From assembly GCA_017116025.1 (NCBI GenBank), contig JAFITR010000078.1, positions 1 to 7,178 on the forward strand: a stretch of 7,178 bases of DNA, given 5' to 3'. The DNA comes from Simkania negevensis (lineage in GTDB: Bacteria > Chlamydiota > Chlamydiia > Chlamydiales > JAFITR01). Both the position numbers and the translations under genes were made by a program. Shown here one piece after another: positions 1 through 5,058 of the stretch (the stretch's first letter is position 1; every line of letters starts with the position of its first letter). The notes beneath the pieces are model-generated. The model did not search any database. It saw only the letters and a list, made by a program, of their open reading frames with translations, and was not told the DNA's origin.

Positions 1-48
1 AATTCACGTTAATGAGATGGAAGTGGCACAAAACAGATAAAAAGGGAG

Positions 49-74
49 AAAAACGGACAGCGCTTCTGCTGTCC
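49..74 (-). terminator. Candidate intrinsic terminator, minus strand
   Basis: Read on the minus strand, GGACAGC and GCTGTCC form a perfect 7-bp GC-rich stem with a 6-base loop. One G follows, then a run of five T (53-49). This is the classic layout of a Rho-independent terminator. On the + strand the same hairpin lacks a good T-run, so the minus orientation fits better. The nearest minus-strand gene upstream of it is the peroxiredoxin, whose stop lies about 500 bases away across the convergent gene, so its natural client is unclear. A wider stem, AAAGGGA (41-47) with TCCCTTT (81-87), could enclose it. Confidence 0.45.
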
Positions 75-99
75 CTGTTGTCCCTTTCTGTCCCTGTTG
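69..99 (+). repeat. Short direct repeats, CTGTCCCTGTTG twice
   Basis: The 12-mer CTGTCCCTGTTG occurs at 69-80 and again at 88-99, a period of 19 bases. Its TGTCCCT core occurs a third time at 79-85 between them. The first copy shares bases with the right arm of the hairpin at 55-74. The array is too short to be called a CRISPR or a satellite. It may be a slippage duplication or a small protein-binding cluster, and no function can be assigned. Confidence 0.6.
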
Positions 100-165
100 G
101 TGAATAAAAGTGTCAACCATCTTACCAAACTATACCACCCCGCGACTTCCCATCTTGGCATGGTA

Positions 166-187
166 CTTGCATCGTTAATGATGCAAG
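166..187. promoter_or_regulatory. Perfect 8-bp inverted repeat before the ribosome binding site
   Basis: CTTGCATC (166-173) and GATGCAAG (180-187) are perfect reverse complements separated by GTTAAT. The right arm ends just before the AAGGAG and GGAGG elements (188-199) that serve the ATG at 207. As DNA this could be a dimeric repressor operator. As RNA it would be a stable hairpin abutting the ribosome binding site without masking it. It has no T-run, so it is not an intrinsic terminator. The symmetry is directly visible and the role is inferred. Confidence 0.5.
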
Positions 188-206
188 AAGGAGTGGAGGT
201 TTTACG

Positions 207-599
207 ATGCCGTATACGGTTGCGCTTTTTGGCGAGGCAGAAAAGGGCGAGTTTAGGACGGCCTATTTTTGTCGCTCTTTACCGCAGTTGGCAGACACGT
301 TGGGGCATCCTCCGGAGCAAAGCCAGGGTTTGCACTTCGCGGTCCAGGTGTTGATGCACGAGCACCAGCTGGTATTTTTTCGTGTAAAGGAGGAGGGCTA
401 TAGCGAGGACGACTACGTCCTCGGCTTACGATTTCTGAAGAACAAAAAGATGTTCCCCAACTTAGCTGCTATTGGTCTACCAGGTGTTGGGGAGCCATCG
501 ATCTACGATGCCACAGTACCGATTTGCCGGATGTACAATGGCATCATCATTGCGACAGAATCAGATCTCTACGACTATTTAACGAGCTGTGGTGGCTAG
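207..599 (+). CDS. Conserved-looking hypothetical protein, 130 residues
   Basis: I do not recognise a named domain. The product starts MPYTVALFGEAEKGEF. It has no signal peptide and no membrane segment, is acidic in the middle (KEEGYSEDDY, about residues 61-70), has a GLPGVGEPSIYDAT stretch near residues 90-103, and ends with a tail rich in Tyr and Asp. It is probably a small soluble cytosolic protein. The start is well supported: GGAGG at 195-199 lies 7 bases before the ATG, with AAGGAG just upstream. The last 21 bases overlap the 3' end of the convergent peroxiredoxin gene. From memory, chlamydial genomes carry an uncharacterised small protein next to ahpC, and this could be its homologue, but that was not checked. 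It is probably expressed from its own promoter, perhaps controlled by the inverted repeat at 166-187. Confidence 0.75.
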   Translation: MPYTVALFGEAEKGEFRTAYFCRSLPQLADTLGHPPEQSQGLHFAVQVLMHEHQLVFFRVKEEGYSEDDYVLGLRFLKNKKMFPNLAAIGLPGVGEPSIYDATVPICRMYNGIIIATESDLYDYLTSCGG

Positions 600-1190
600 T
601 TTTTCCTTAGCAGAAAAATATTTTTCCAGTCCTTGGTTATCGGGAGTCATGGATTGAGCTCCCTTTGTCCAGTTTGCAGGGCACACTTCGCCATTTTCTT
701 CGAAATACGTAAGGGCATCGACCATGCGCAGGGCTTCGTCGACCGAACGTCCTAGCGGCAAGTCATTAACGACAACGTGTCTAACAACGCCTTTTTTATC
801 GATAAGGAATAAGCCACGCAGCGCAACGCCTTTCTCTTCGAGCAGCACACCATAGTCTCTTGCGATGGTTTTGTTGATATCGCTAACGATGGGATAAGTA
901 ATGCCTTCGATACCGCCTTTTGTTTTTGACTGCTGTAGCCAGGCGAAGTGGGAATATACGCTATCGACAGAACAGCCAACGACTTGTGTCGACCGCGCTG
1001 CAAACTCTTCTAGCTTTTCTTGAAAAGCATGGAGTTCTGTTGGACAGACGAAGGTAAAGTCAAGGGGATAGAAAAAAAAGACGACATAGTTTCCCCGGTA
1101 AGCTTCGAGGGAGAATTTATCAATGATATGGCCGTTGACAACAGCTCCGGCGTGAAAGGTAGGTGCTTGTTTTCCTACTAATGTCGACAT
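579..1190 (-). CDS. ahpC: Typical 2-Cys peroxiredoxin (AhpC/Prx1 family)
   Basis: Thiol peroxidase that reduces hydrogen peroxide, organic peroxides and probably peroxynitrite in the cytosol. The active-site motif DFTFVCPTE holds the peroxidatic cysteine at residue 49, with the conserved Pro and Thr of the PxxxTxxC pocket before it. The resolving cysteine is at residue 170 in GEVCPANW, so this is the obligate-dimer 2-Cys class. A GGIEG loop and a C-terminal YF pair (near 191-192) resemble the motifs linked in this family to sensitivity to overoxidation. The length, 203 residues, is normal. An ATG at 1202 would add four residues, but its own bases overlap the Shine-Dalgarno GGAGG (1200-1196) placed 5 bases before the ATG at 1190, so the inner start is chosen. 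It lies 24 bases after the hydrolase gene on the same strand, so the two probably form an operon. No reductase partner (AhpF or AhpD) is in the window; thioredoxin is the likely donor, which is inference. Confidence 0.93.
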   Translation of the reverse strand: MSTLVGKQAPTFHAGAVVNGHIIDKFSLEAYRGNYVVFFFYPLDFTFVCPTELHAFQEKLEEFAARSTQVVGCSVDSVYSHFAWLQQSKTKGGIEGITYPIVSDINKTIARDYGVLLEEKGVALRGLFLIDKKGVVRHVVVNDLPLGRSVDEALRMVDALTYFEENGEVCPANWTKGAQSMTPDNQGLEKYFSAKEKLATTAR

Positions 1191-1195
1191 ATATA

Positions 1196-1200
1196 CCTCC
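1196..1200 (-). promoter_or_regulatory. Shine-Dalgarno deciding the peroxiredoxin start
   Basis: GGAGG lies 5 bases before the ATG at 1190-1188. An upstream in-frame ATG (1202-1200) shares its G with this element, so it cannot use it, and it has no site of its own. This favours the start at 1190. Confidence 0.8.
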
Positions 1201-1214
1201 ATAAATATGGTGAA

Positions 1215-1847
1215 TTATCCAAAAATTTCTCTGGCTTTAGAAAGCCAACTTTCTTCTGCTATTGTCGTCGCTTCTCCGTGTCCTGGATATACTTTCGTTT
1301 GTGGTGGCAACTTAGCGAGCCTATCCAACGAACGCCACATCTCTTCTGCGTTTGCCGTAGGAAAATCCAGGTTGCCTATTGAACCTTTAAACAAAGTATC
1401 GCCCGAAATTAAGACATCTTCACTATCGCAGTAGAAACATACGCCCCCTGGAGTATGACCTGGAGTTTCTATCACAAGGAATTTAAGGTTGCCGACGCCT
1501 ATCTCGTCCCCTTCGCAGAAAAATCCAGTCGGCTCAACACCTTCGATAGCAAAAAAAAGAGGCAGGCCATCCGAACCGGGCTCCTTAAGGTTTCCTGCAT
1601 CATGTTCATGAACATATACACCCACTCCACTCTCCTTAACAATAGCAGCAACGTCGCCAATATGATCCCAGTGGGAGTGTGTGAGTAGTATTTTTTTGAT
1701 CTTCAACAGATGCTGGGCAAGAAAAGAGGCTATCGCTTCAAAAGAGCCTGGGGAAGGGTCAACGACTACTGCCTCCTTCGTCTCTTCACATGCAATGAGA
1801 TATGCATTAGTAGAAAAAGGCCCTGAGGGAAAGACTTCAATGAGCAT
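1215..1847 (-). CDS. Metallo-beta-lactamase-fold hydrolase, glyoxalase II-like
   Basis: A 210-residue cytosolic hydrolase of the small glyoxalase II-like (YcbL-type) branch of the metallo-beta-lactamase superfamily. All metal ligands are visible: THSHWDH at residues 56-62 (His57, His59, Asp61, His62), ETPGHTPGG with His131, SGDTLF with the bridging Asp150, and YPGHGEAT with His190. The N-terminal NAYLI and VVVDPSPG strands are typical of the fold. The protein is shorter than classical GloB and lacks its C-terminal substrate-binding domain, as in YcbL. The family usually hydrolyses thioesters such as S-lactoylglutathione, and the exact substrate cannot be read from sequence. Upstream of the ATG only a weak AGAAG is seen. 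It is followed after 24 bases by the peroxiredoxin, and the tRNA-Arg lies 66 bases upstream on the same strand. Persulphide dioxygenases (ETHE1-like) share this fold, but the short length and glyoxalase-style motifs favour YcbL. Confidence 0.88.
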   Translation of the reverse strand: MLIEVFPSGPFSTNAYLIACEETKEAVVVDPSPGSFEAIASFLAQHLLKIKKILLTHSHWDHIGDVAAIVKESGVGVYVHEHDAGNLKEPGSDGLPLFFAIEGVEPTGFFCEGDEIGVGNLKFLVIETPGHTPGGVCFYCDSEDVLISGDTLFKGSIGNLDFPTANAEEMWRSLDRLAKLPPQTKVYPGHGEATTIAEESWLSKAREIFG

Positions 1848-1913
1848 ATACTTCTAGTATTTTTAGTGCTTCTGAGAACTTCTGGCTACGACTTTAAAAA
1901 CCGTTGAAATGAA

Positions 1914-1987
1914 TGCACCGGAAAGGACTCGAACCTCCAACCTCCCGGTCCGTAGCCGGGTGCTCTATCCAATTAAGCTACCGGTGC
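1914..1987 (-). tRNA. tRNA-Arg, anticodon ACG
   Basis: A complete 74-base cloverleaf can be folded on the minus strand. The acceptor stem is GCACCGG with CCGGTGC and discriminator A73. The D arm contains AATTGGATAG. The anticodon stem is CCCGG with CCGGG around the 7-base loop CTACGGA, giving anticodon ACG. The T loop is TTCGAGT. The T stem has two G-U pairs (GGAGG with CCTTT), a little weak but acceptable. An ACG anticodon is normally edited to ICG by TadA and reads CGU, CGC and CGA arginine codons. The CCA tail is not encoded (TTC follows A73), so it must be added after transcription. It sits between the lipoprotein and hydrolase genes, both on the same strand. Confidence 0.96.
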
Positions 1988-1998
1988 ATTGGGAAGGA

Positions 1999-2027
1999 AG
2001 TATAATCGAATGGACGTTTTCCAACAA
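1999..2027 (-). promoter_or_regulatory. Candidate promoter of tRNA-Arg
   Basis: On the minus strand TTGTTG (2027-2022) is followed after exactly 17 bases by TATACT (2004-1999). The -10 matches TATAAT at five of six positions and the -35 matches TTGACA at only the first three. A start about 7 bases later would fall near 1992, just 5 bases before the mature tRNA 5' end. The -35 lies at the end of the lipoprotein gene and includes part of its stop region. The same transcript could continue into the hydrolase and peroxiredoxin genes. Confidence 0.45.
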
Positions 2028-2675
2028 TCACTGAGTTTTTTCAGCAGCTTTTTGGTGAAGGAGAAGGTTGAGCTTTTTTTTCATGCTAGGAAGGACAATC
2101 ACATCACCAGGTTTAATACGATTGGGACCACCCGGAAGGAATTCAAAATTAAAACGGTAAAGAGCAAGCCATGCTTCGTAATTGTTGTATTCGCGAAAAG
2201 CAACATCTCTCAAGGTATCGCCTCGCTCGATTTCGTATCTTCTGAAAGTGGAATGCAAAGGGATTCCCCCACTCTCTTCAACCATATACTGTGCTAAGCG
2301 CAAGCGCATTGCCAAACTTTCATCATGGAGGATCTTCAGCTGCTTCTCTAACTCCTCAGTCTGCACCTCTTTTTGAAGAGACATCTCTTTTAAAGACTGA
2401 AGATCAAGATCTTGCATAACAAAAGTGTTTAGAAGACGCCCTAAATATTCGTCGAAATTTTCATTCGGACGAGGCTGGAATTTCCCGTCGGAAGCGAATA
2501 CCCAGTCTCGCTGCGTCCACACCTCCCCATCTTCTGCCAGAGGAGAAGGATCGAGCTCAGGCTGTCTAAAGAGTGGGTCGTTGTACAACGGCGTTGTGTA
2601 CTGCTGCCCACAGGAGGTTAACAAAAGTAATGCCAATAGAGAAAAAGCAGCAAGCTGCCGCCCAATTGTTTTCAT
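2028..2675 (-). CDS. LysM-domain lipoprotein with coiled coil
   Basis: Predicted envelope lipoprotein of 215 residues. The N-terminus MKTIGRQ is followed by a Leu/Ala-rich segment and the lipobox LLTSC, so Cys22 should be lipidated after signal peptidase II cleavage. Residues 23-75 are polar and rich in Pro, Asp and Gln. Residues about 90-133 are rich in Leu, Glu, Gln and Lys and probably form a coiled coil. A LysM domain lies at about 146-197, with YEIERGDTLRDVA at its start and IKPGDVIVLP at its end. LysM domains bind N-acetylglucosamine-containing glycans such as peptidoglycan, so the protein probably tethers an envelope membrane to the cell wall or to a division-site glycan ring. No hydrolase domain is present. 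An ATG 17 codons upstream is rejected because GAGGGG (2684-2679) fits the ATG at 2675, and the inner start places the signal peptide at the very N-terminus. It is divergent from sufB. Confidence 0.85.
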   Translation of the reverse strand: MKTIGRQLAAFSLLALLLLTSCGQQYTTPLYNDPLFRQPELDPSPLAEDGEVWTQRDWVFASDGKFQPRPNENFDEYLGRLLNTFVMQDLDLQSLKEMSLQKEVQTEELEKQLKILHDESLAMRLRLAQYMVEESGGIPLHSTFRRYEIERGDTLRDVAFREYNNYEAWLALYRFNFEFLPGGPNRIKPGDVIVLPSMKKKLNLLLHQKAAEKTQ

Positions 2676-2678
2676 GAA

Positions 2679-2684
2679 CCCCTC
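2679..2684 (-). promoter_or_regulatory. Shine-Dalgarno deciding the lipoprotein start
   Basis: GAGGGG sits just before the ATG at 2675-2673, with its GAGG core 5 bases away. It selects the start that gives a normal lipoprotein signal peptide instead of the longer in-frame start at 2726. Confidence 0.7.
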
Positions 2685-2772
2685 AAAAAATTCGTTACAC
2701 CATAGTCCGAAGGATATAATCAACATCGATTTTTCCGCTAGACTTTGTTTGCATGGAAGAACAACAAGAGTC

Positions 2773-2801
2773 TTGCTTTTATCCTGCAGAGCGGATAAAA
2801 T
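2773..2801 (+). promoter_or_regulatory. Candidate suf operon promoter
   Basis: TTGCTT (2773-2778) and TAAAAT (2796-2801) are separated by exactly 17 bases. The -10 matches the sigma-70 consensus at five of six positions and the -35 at the first three. Transcription would start near 2808, giving a leader of about 30 bases before the sufB ATG at 2840. Because this promoter lies inside the longer sufB frame that opens at 2753, it also argues for the shorter start. An inverted repeat overlaps the -35 and -10 elements, which suggests control of this promoter. Confidence 0.5.
2777..2800. promoter_or_regulatory. Inverted repeat TTTTATCC-N8-GGATAAAA, candidate suf operator
   Basis: The arms at 2777-2784 and 2793-2800 are perfect 8-bp reverse complements around an 8-base centre. 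The repeat covers the end of the -35, the whole spacer and most of the -10 of the candidate suf promoter, a position where a bound dimer would block RNA polymerase. As it lies upstream of the predicted start site it should act as DNA and not as an RNA hairpin. It does not resemble the IscR, Fur or DtxR consensus sites as I remember them, so the regulator is unknown. Symmetry is seen; function is inferred. Confidence 0.5.
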
Positions 2802-2827
2802 TTGTTGACGTTTTTACTCACATATCC

Positions 2828-2833
2828 GAGGAA
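2828..2833 (+). promoter_or_regulatory. Shine-Dalgarno deciding the sufB start
   Basis: GAGGAA at 2828-2833 lies 6 bases before the ATG at 2840. The alternative ATG at 2753 has no purine-rich site in front of it. Confidence 0.75.
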
Positions 2834-2839
2834 GCTGAA

Positions 2840-4276
2840 ATGCCCGCCCAGCCTGCGTTAGAACACGAAGAATACAAGTATGGTTTTACGACAGATATTG
2901 AAAGCGAAGCAATCCCTAAAGGACTAACGGAAAATACTGTACGTCTAATTTCCGAGAAGAACGAAGAGCCATCTTTTTTGTTAGATTTTCGTTTGAAAGC
3001 CTACCGCAGATGGTTAGAAAGCGAAGAGCCTGACTGGGCAAACATTGGCTATCCTCCTATCGACTATCAAAACATGACTTACTATTCAGCACCGAAAAAA
3101 AAGCAACAGCTGTCAAGTCTTGACGAAGTCGACCCTGAGATTTTGAAAACGTTTAAGAAATTGGGCATCCCTTTGGACGAGCAGAAGCGTCTGTCGAATG
3201 TTGCTGTTGATGTTATTTTTGACTCTGTTTCTATTGGCACGACCTTTCATGAGAAACTTGTGGAAGCAGGCGTTATTTTATGTTCGATTTCAGAAGCTAT
3301 ACGCAAATACCCTGAGTTGGTGAAGAAGTACCTTGGCAGTGTTGTGCCTATTGGGGACAACTATTTTGCTACCATGAACTCGGCAGTTTTTTCTGACGGC
3401 TCTTTTGTCTATGTTCCCAAAGGGGTACGCTCTCCTGTCGAGCTCTCTACCTATTTTCGTATCAACGACAAGGAGTCGGGGCAATTTGAACGCACGCTGA
3501 TCATTGCTGAAGAAGGCTCATATGTAAGCTACCTTGAAGGTTGTACAGCGCCCGCTTTTGACAACAACCAACTGCACGCTGCTGTCGTTGAGTTGATTGC
3601 TCATGACAATGCCGAAATCAAGTATTCTACGGTACAGAACTGGTACTCGGGCGATCCGAAGACAGGTAAAGGGGGCATTTTTAACTTTGTGACGAAGCGC
3701 GGAATCTGTGCAGGGGTGAATTCTAAGATCTCCTGGACACAGGTTGAGGCAGGGGCGGCGATCACATGGAAATACCCCAGCTGTATTTTAAGGGGCGACA
3801 ACTCTGTCGGAGAATTTTATTCTGTTGCGTTGACCAACGGCAAGATGCAGGCTGACACGGGCACGAAGATGATTCATTTAGGCAAGAACACCCGTTCGAC
3901 AATTATTTCTAAAGGCATTTCTGCCGACCAGTCGCACAACAGCTATCGCGGGCTTGTCAAAATAGCCGCTCGTGCAGAAGGAGCTCGCAATTATACCCAG
4001 TGCGACTCGATGTTGGTAGGCGACGAATGTTCGGCAAACACCTTTCCCTATATTGAGTCGGCCAATAGCAACTCACAGATTGAGCACGAAGCATCAACAT
4101 CGAAGATGAACGCTGAGCAGCTGTTCTACCTCCAATCGCGTGGTATTGCGCTAGAGGATGCGATCAACATGGTCGTTAACGGCTTCTGCAAAAAGGTCAT
4201 TAATGAGCTGCCGTTAGAATTTGCAGCAGAAGCGCAGAAGCTCCTTACGCTCAAACTCGAGCATTCCGTAGGTTAA
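2840..4276 (+). CDS. sufB: Fe-S cluster assembly scaffold protein SufB
   Basis: Core scaffold of the SUF system, which with SufC and SufD forms the SufBC2D complex that builds nascent Fe-S clusters in the cytosol from SufS-derived sulphur. The N-terminal YKYGFTTDIE, the PKGLTENTVRLIS segment and LKAYRRWL are hallmark SufB sequence. The C-terminal beta-helix carries NYTQCDSMLVG with Cys388, which aligns by spacing with E. coli Cys405, and IEHEAST with His416 and Glu417, matching E. coli His433 and Glu434. Those residues are implicated in sulphur acceptance and cluster assembly. The ending NGFCKKVINELPLEFAAEAQKLL is also canonical. The length is 478 residues from the chosen start, against about 495 in E. 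coli. A start at 2753 would add 29 residues, but it lacks a ribosome binding site and spans the likely promoter. It is the first gene of the operon, 23 bases before sufC. No missing key residue is seen. Confidence 0.96.
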   Translation: MPAQPALEHEEYKYGFTTDIESEAIPKGLTENTVRLISEKNEEPSFLLDFRLKAYRRWLESEEPDWANIGYPPIDYQNMTYYSAPKKKQQLSSLDEVDPEILKTFKKLGIPLDEQKRLSNVAVDVIFDSVSIGTTFHEKLVEAGVILCSISEAIRKYPELVKKYLGSVVPIGDNYFATMNSAVFSDGSFVYVPKGVRSPVELSTYFRINDKESGQFERTLIIAEEGSYVSYLEGCTAPAFDNNQLHAAVVELIAHDNAEIKYSTVQNWYSGDPKTGKGGIFNFVTKRGICAGVNSKISWTQVEAGAAITWKYPSCILRGDNSVGEFYSVALTNGKMQADTGTKMIHLGKNTRSTIISKGISADQSHNSYRGLVKIAARAEGARNYTQCDSMLVGDECSANTFPYIESANSNSQIEHEASTSKMNAEQLFYLQSRGIALEDAINMVVNGFCKKVINELPLEFAAEAQKLLTLKLEHSVG

Positions 4277-4289
4277 TTTTAGAGATAAT

Positions 4290-4294
4290 GAGGA
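4290..4294 (+). promoter_or_regulatory. Shine-Dalgarno deciding the sufC start
   Basis: GAGGA is 5 bases before the ATG at 4300. An in-frame ATG at 4288 overlaps this site by its G and has no site of its own, the same arrangement as at the peroxiredoxin gene. Confidence 0.75.
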
Positions 4295-4299
4295 CTAGC

Positions 4300-5058
4300 A
4301 TGATAGAGATCAAAGATTTACACGCAGAAGTTAATGGTATCCCGATCCTCAAAGGGGTCAACCTTACGGTCAATAAAGGAGAAGTCCATGCCATCATGGG
4401 TCCTAATGGTACAGGCAAATCGACGTTAGCAAAGGTATTAGCAGGCCACCCTGCCTATGAAGTGACGGGAGGCGGTGTTCTCTTTTGCGGAGAAAACATT
4501 TTGGAGATAGAACCGGAAGAACGCGCTGCTCTGGGCCTTTTTATGAGCTTCCAATATCCGGTAGAGATCAGCGGGGTATCGAATAAAACCTTCCTCTACA
4601 TAGCCTACAACGCTCTGTTAAAGGCACGCAAAGAAACCCCTCTTAGCGAAGAGACTTTTGACGCTCTTTTGGACGAGAAGATGGCTTTGATGAGCATCAA
4701 GCCAGAGTTTAAACATCGCAGCATCAACGAAGGATTTTCTGGCGGAGAGAAAAAGAGGAACGAGATTTTGCAGATGGCAGTGTTGAATCCAAAACTTGCC
4801 ATTTTAGACGAAACGGATTCGGGCCTTGATATTGATGCGATGAAGGTTGTTGCTCAAGGCGTCAACAAGTTACGAGACGGCGATAACGCCCTGATTTTGA
4901 TCACCCACTACCAACGCCTGCTCAACTACATCACACCAGATTTTGTCCACGTCATGCTTGACGGAAAAATTGTCGAGTCCGGGGGCAAAGAACTTGCTAT
5001 AACCCTCGAAGAGAGAGGCTACGACTGGCTTCATAACGCACAACAGGCAGCTTCATGA
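4300..5058 (+). CDS. sufC: Fe-S assembly ATPase SufC
   Basis: ABC-type ATPase subunit of the SufBC2D scaffold. It is cytosolic, has no transport role, and its ATP-driven dimerisation remodels SufB-SufD during cluster assembly. Visible motifs are Walker A GPNGTGKST at 34-42, Q-loop FQYP with Gln85, ABC signature FSGGE at 146-150, Walker B LAILDE at 166-171 followed by TDSGLDIDAMK, and the switch His203 in LITHYQRLL. The pattern ILDExDSGLDIDA and HAIMGPNGxGKSTL are specific to SufC. The length, 252 residues, is normal. The start at 4300 gives MIEIKDLHAEV, as usual for the family; the ATG at 4288 would only add MRTS. Its stop overlaps the sufD start by four bases (ATGA), indicating translational coupling. 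Confidence 0.96.
   Translation: MIEIKDLHAEVNGIPILKGVNLTVNKGEVHAIMGPNGTGKSTLAKVLAGHPAYEVTGGGVLFCGENILEIEPEERAALGLFMSFQYPVEISGVSNKTFLYIAYNALLKARKETPLSEETFDALLDEKMALMSIKPEFKHRSINEGFSGGEKKRNEILQMAVLNPKLAILDETDSGLDIDAMKVVAQGVNKLRDGDNALILITHYQRLLNYITPDFVHVMLDGKIVESGGKELAITLEERGYDWLHNAQQAAS

Larger units (their letters stand above)
1..206. other. Left-edge non-coding region with structured repeats
   Basis: No convincing gene is seen here. One short + frame enters from the left edge and stops at 38-40 (TAA), and another stops at 105-107. Either could be the tail of a gene lying outside the window, but a dozen to a few dozen residues are too few to judge. The stretch holds a nested stem-loop (41-87), three copies of TGTCCCT (starting at 70, 79 and 89) and an inverted repeat (166-187) that ends one base before the ribosome binding site of the next gene. 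No strong sigma-70-like promoter stands out. TTGGCA at 155-160 is a possible -35 but has no good -10 at normal spacing. Confidence 0.5.
2676..2839. other. Divergent intergenic region between lipoprotein and sufB
   Basis: This 164-bp gap must carry promoters for both arms. On the + side a good candidate promoter and inverted repeat sit close to sufB. A perfect TATAAT occurs on the + strand at 2715-2720, but the bases at -35 distance (TTCGTT or TCGTTA) are poor. On the minus side no convincing lipoprotein promoter was found; TTGATT read on that strand has only weak -10 partners. Confidence 0.5.

Noticed and set aside
69..99. CRISPR-like array
   Set aside because: The repeats are only 7-12 bases, with spacing of 9-19 bases and no unique spacers of CRISPR length.
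97..354. Open frame of 85 codons on the + strand
   Set aside because: It begins with TTG, has no family features, and mostly overlaps the better supported gene at 207-599 in another frame.
1896..1913. T-run after tRNA-Arg on the minus strand as a terminator
   Set aside because: TTTTT follows about 14 bases after the tRNA, but no separate hairpin precedes it; only an imperfect pairing with the tRNA acceptor end can be drawn.
2715..2720. Perfect TATAAT on the + strand as a second suf promoter
   Set aside because: The bases at -35 distance (TCGTTA or TTCGTT) are poor. It may be a weak upstream promoter but is not supported enough to annotate.
2676..2726. Longer start for the LysM lipoprotein
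   Set aside because: It would bury the lipoprotein signal peptide behind 17 extra residues, and the inner ATG has a good GAGGGG site.
2753..2839. N-terminal extension of SufB by 29 residues from the ATG at 2753
   Set aside because: There is no ribosome binding site before it, the segment is unlike SufB N-termini, and it contains the candidate promoter and inverted repeat. The ATG at 2840 has GAGGAA at 6 bases.
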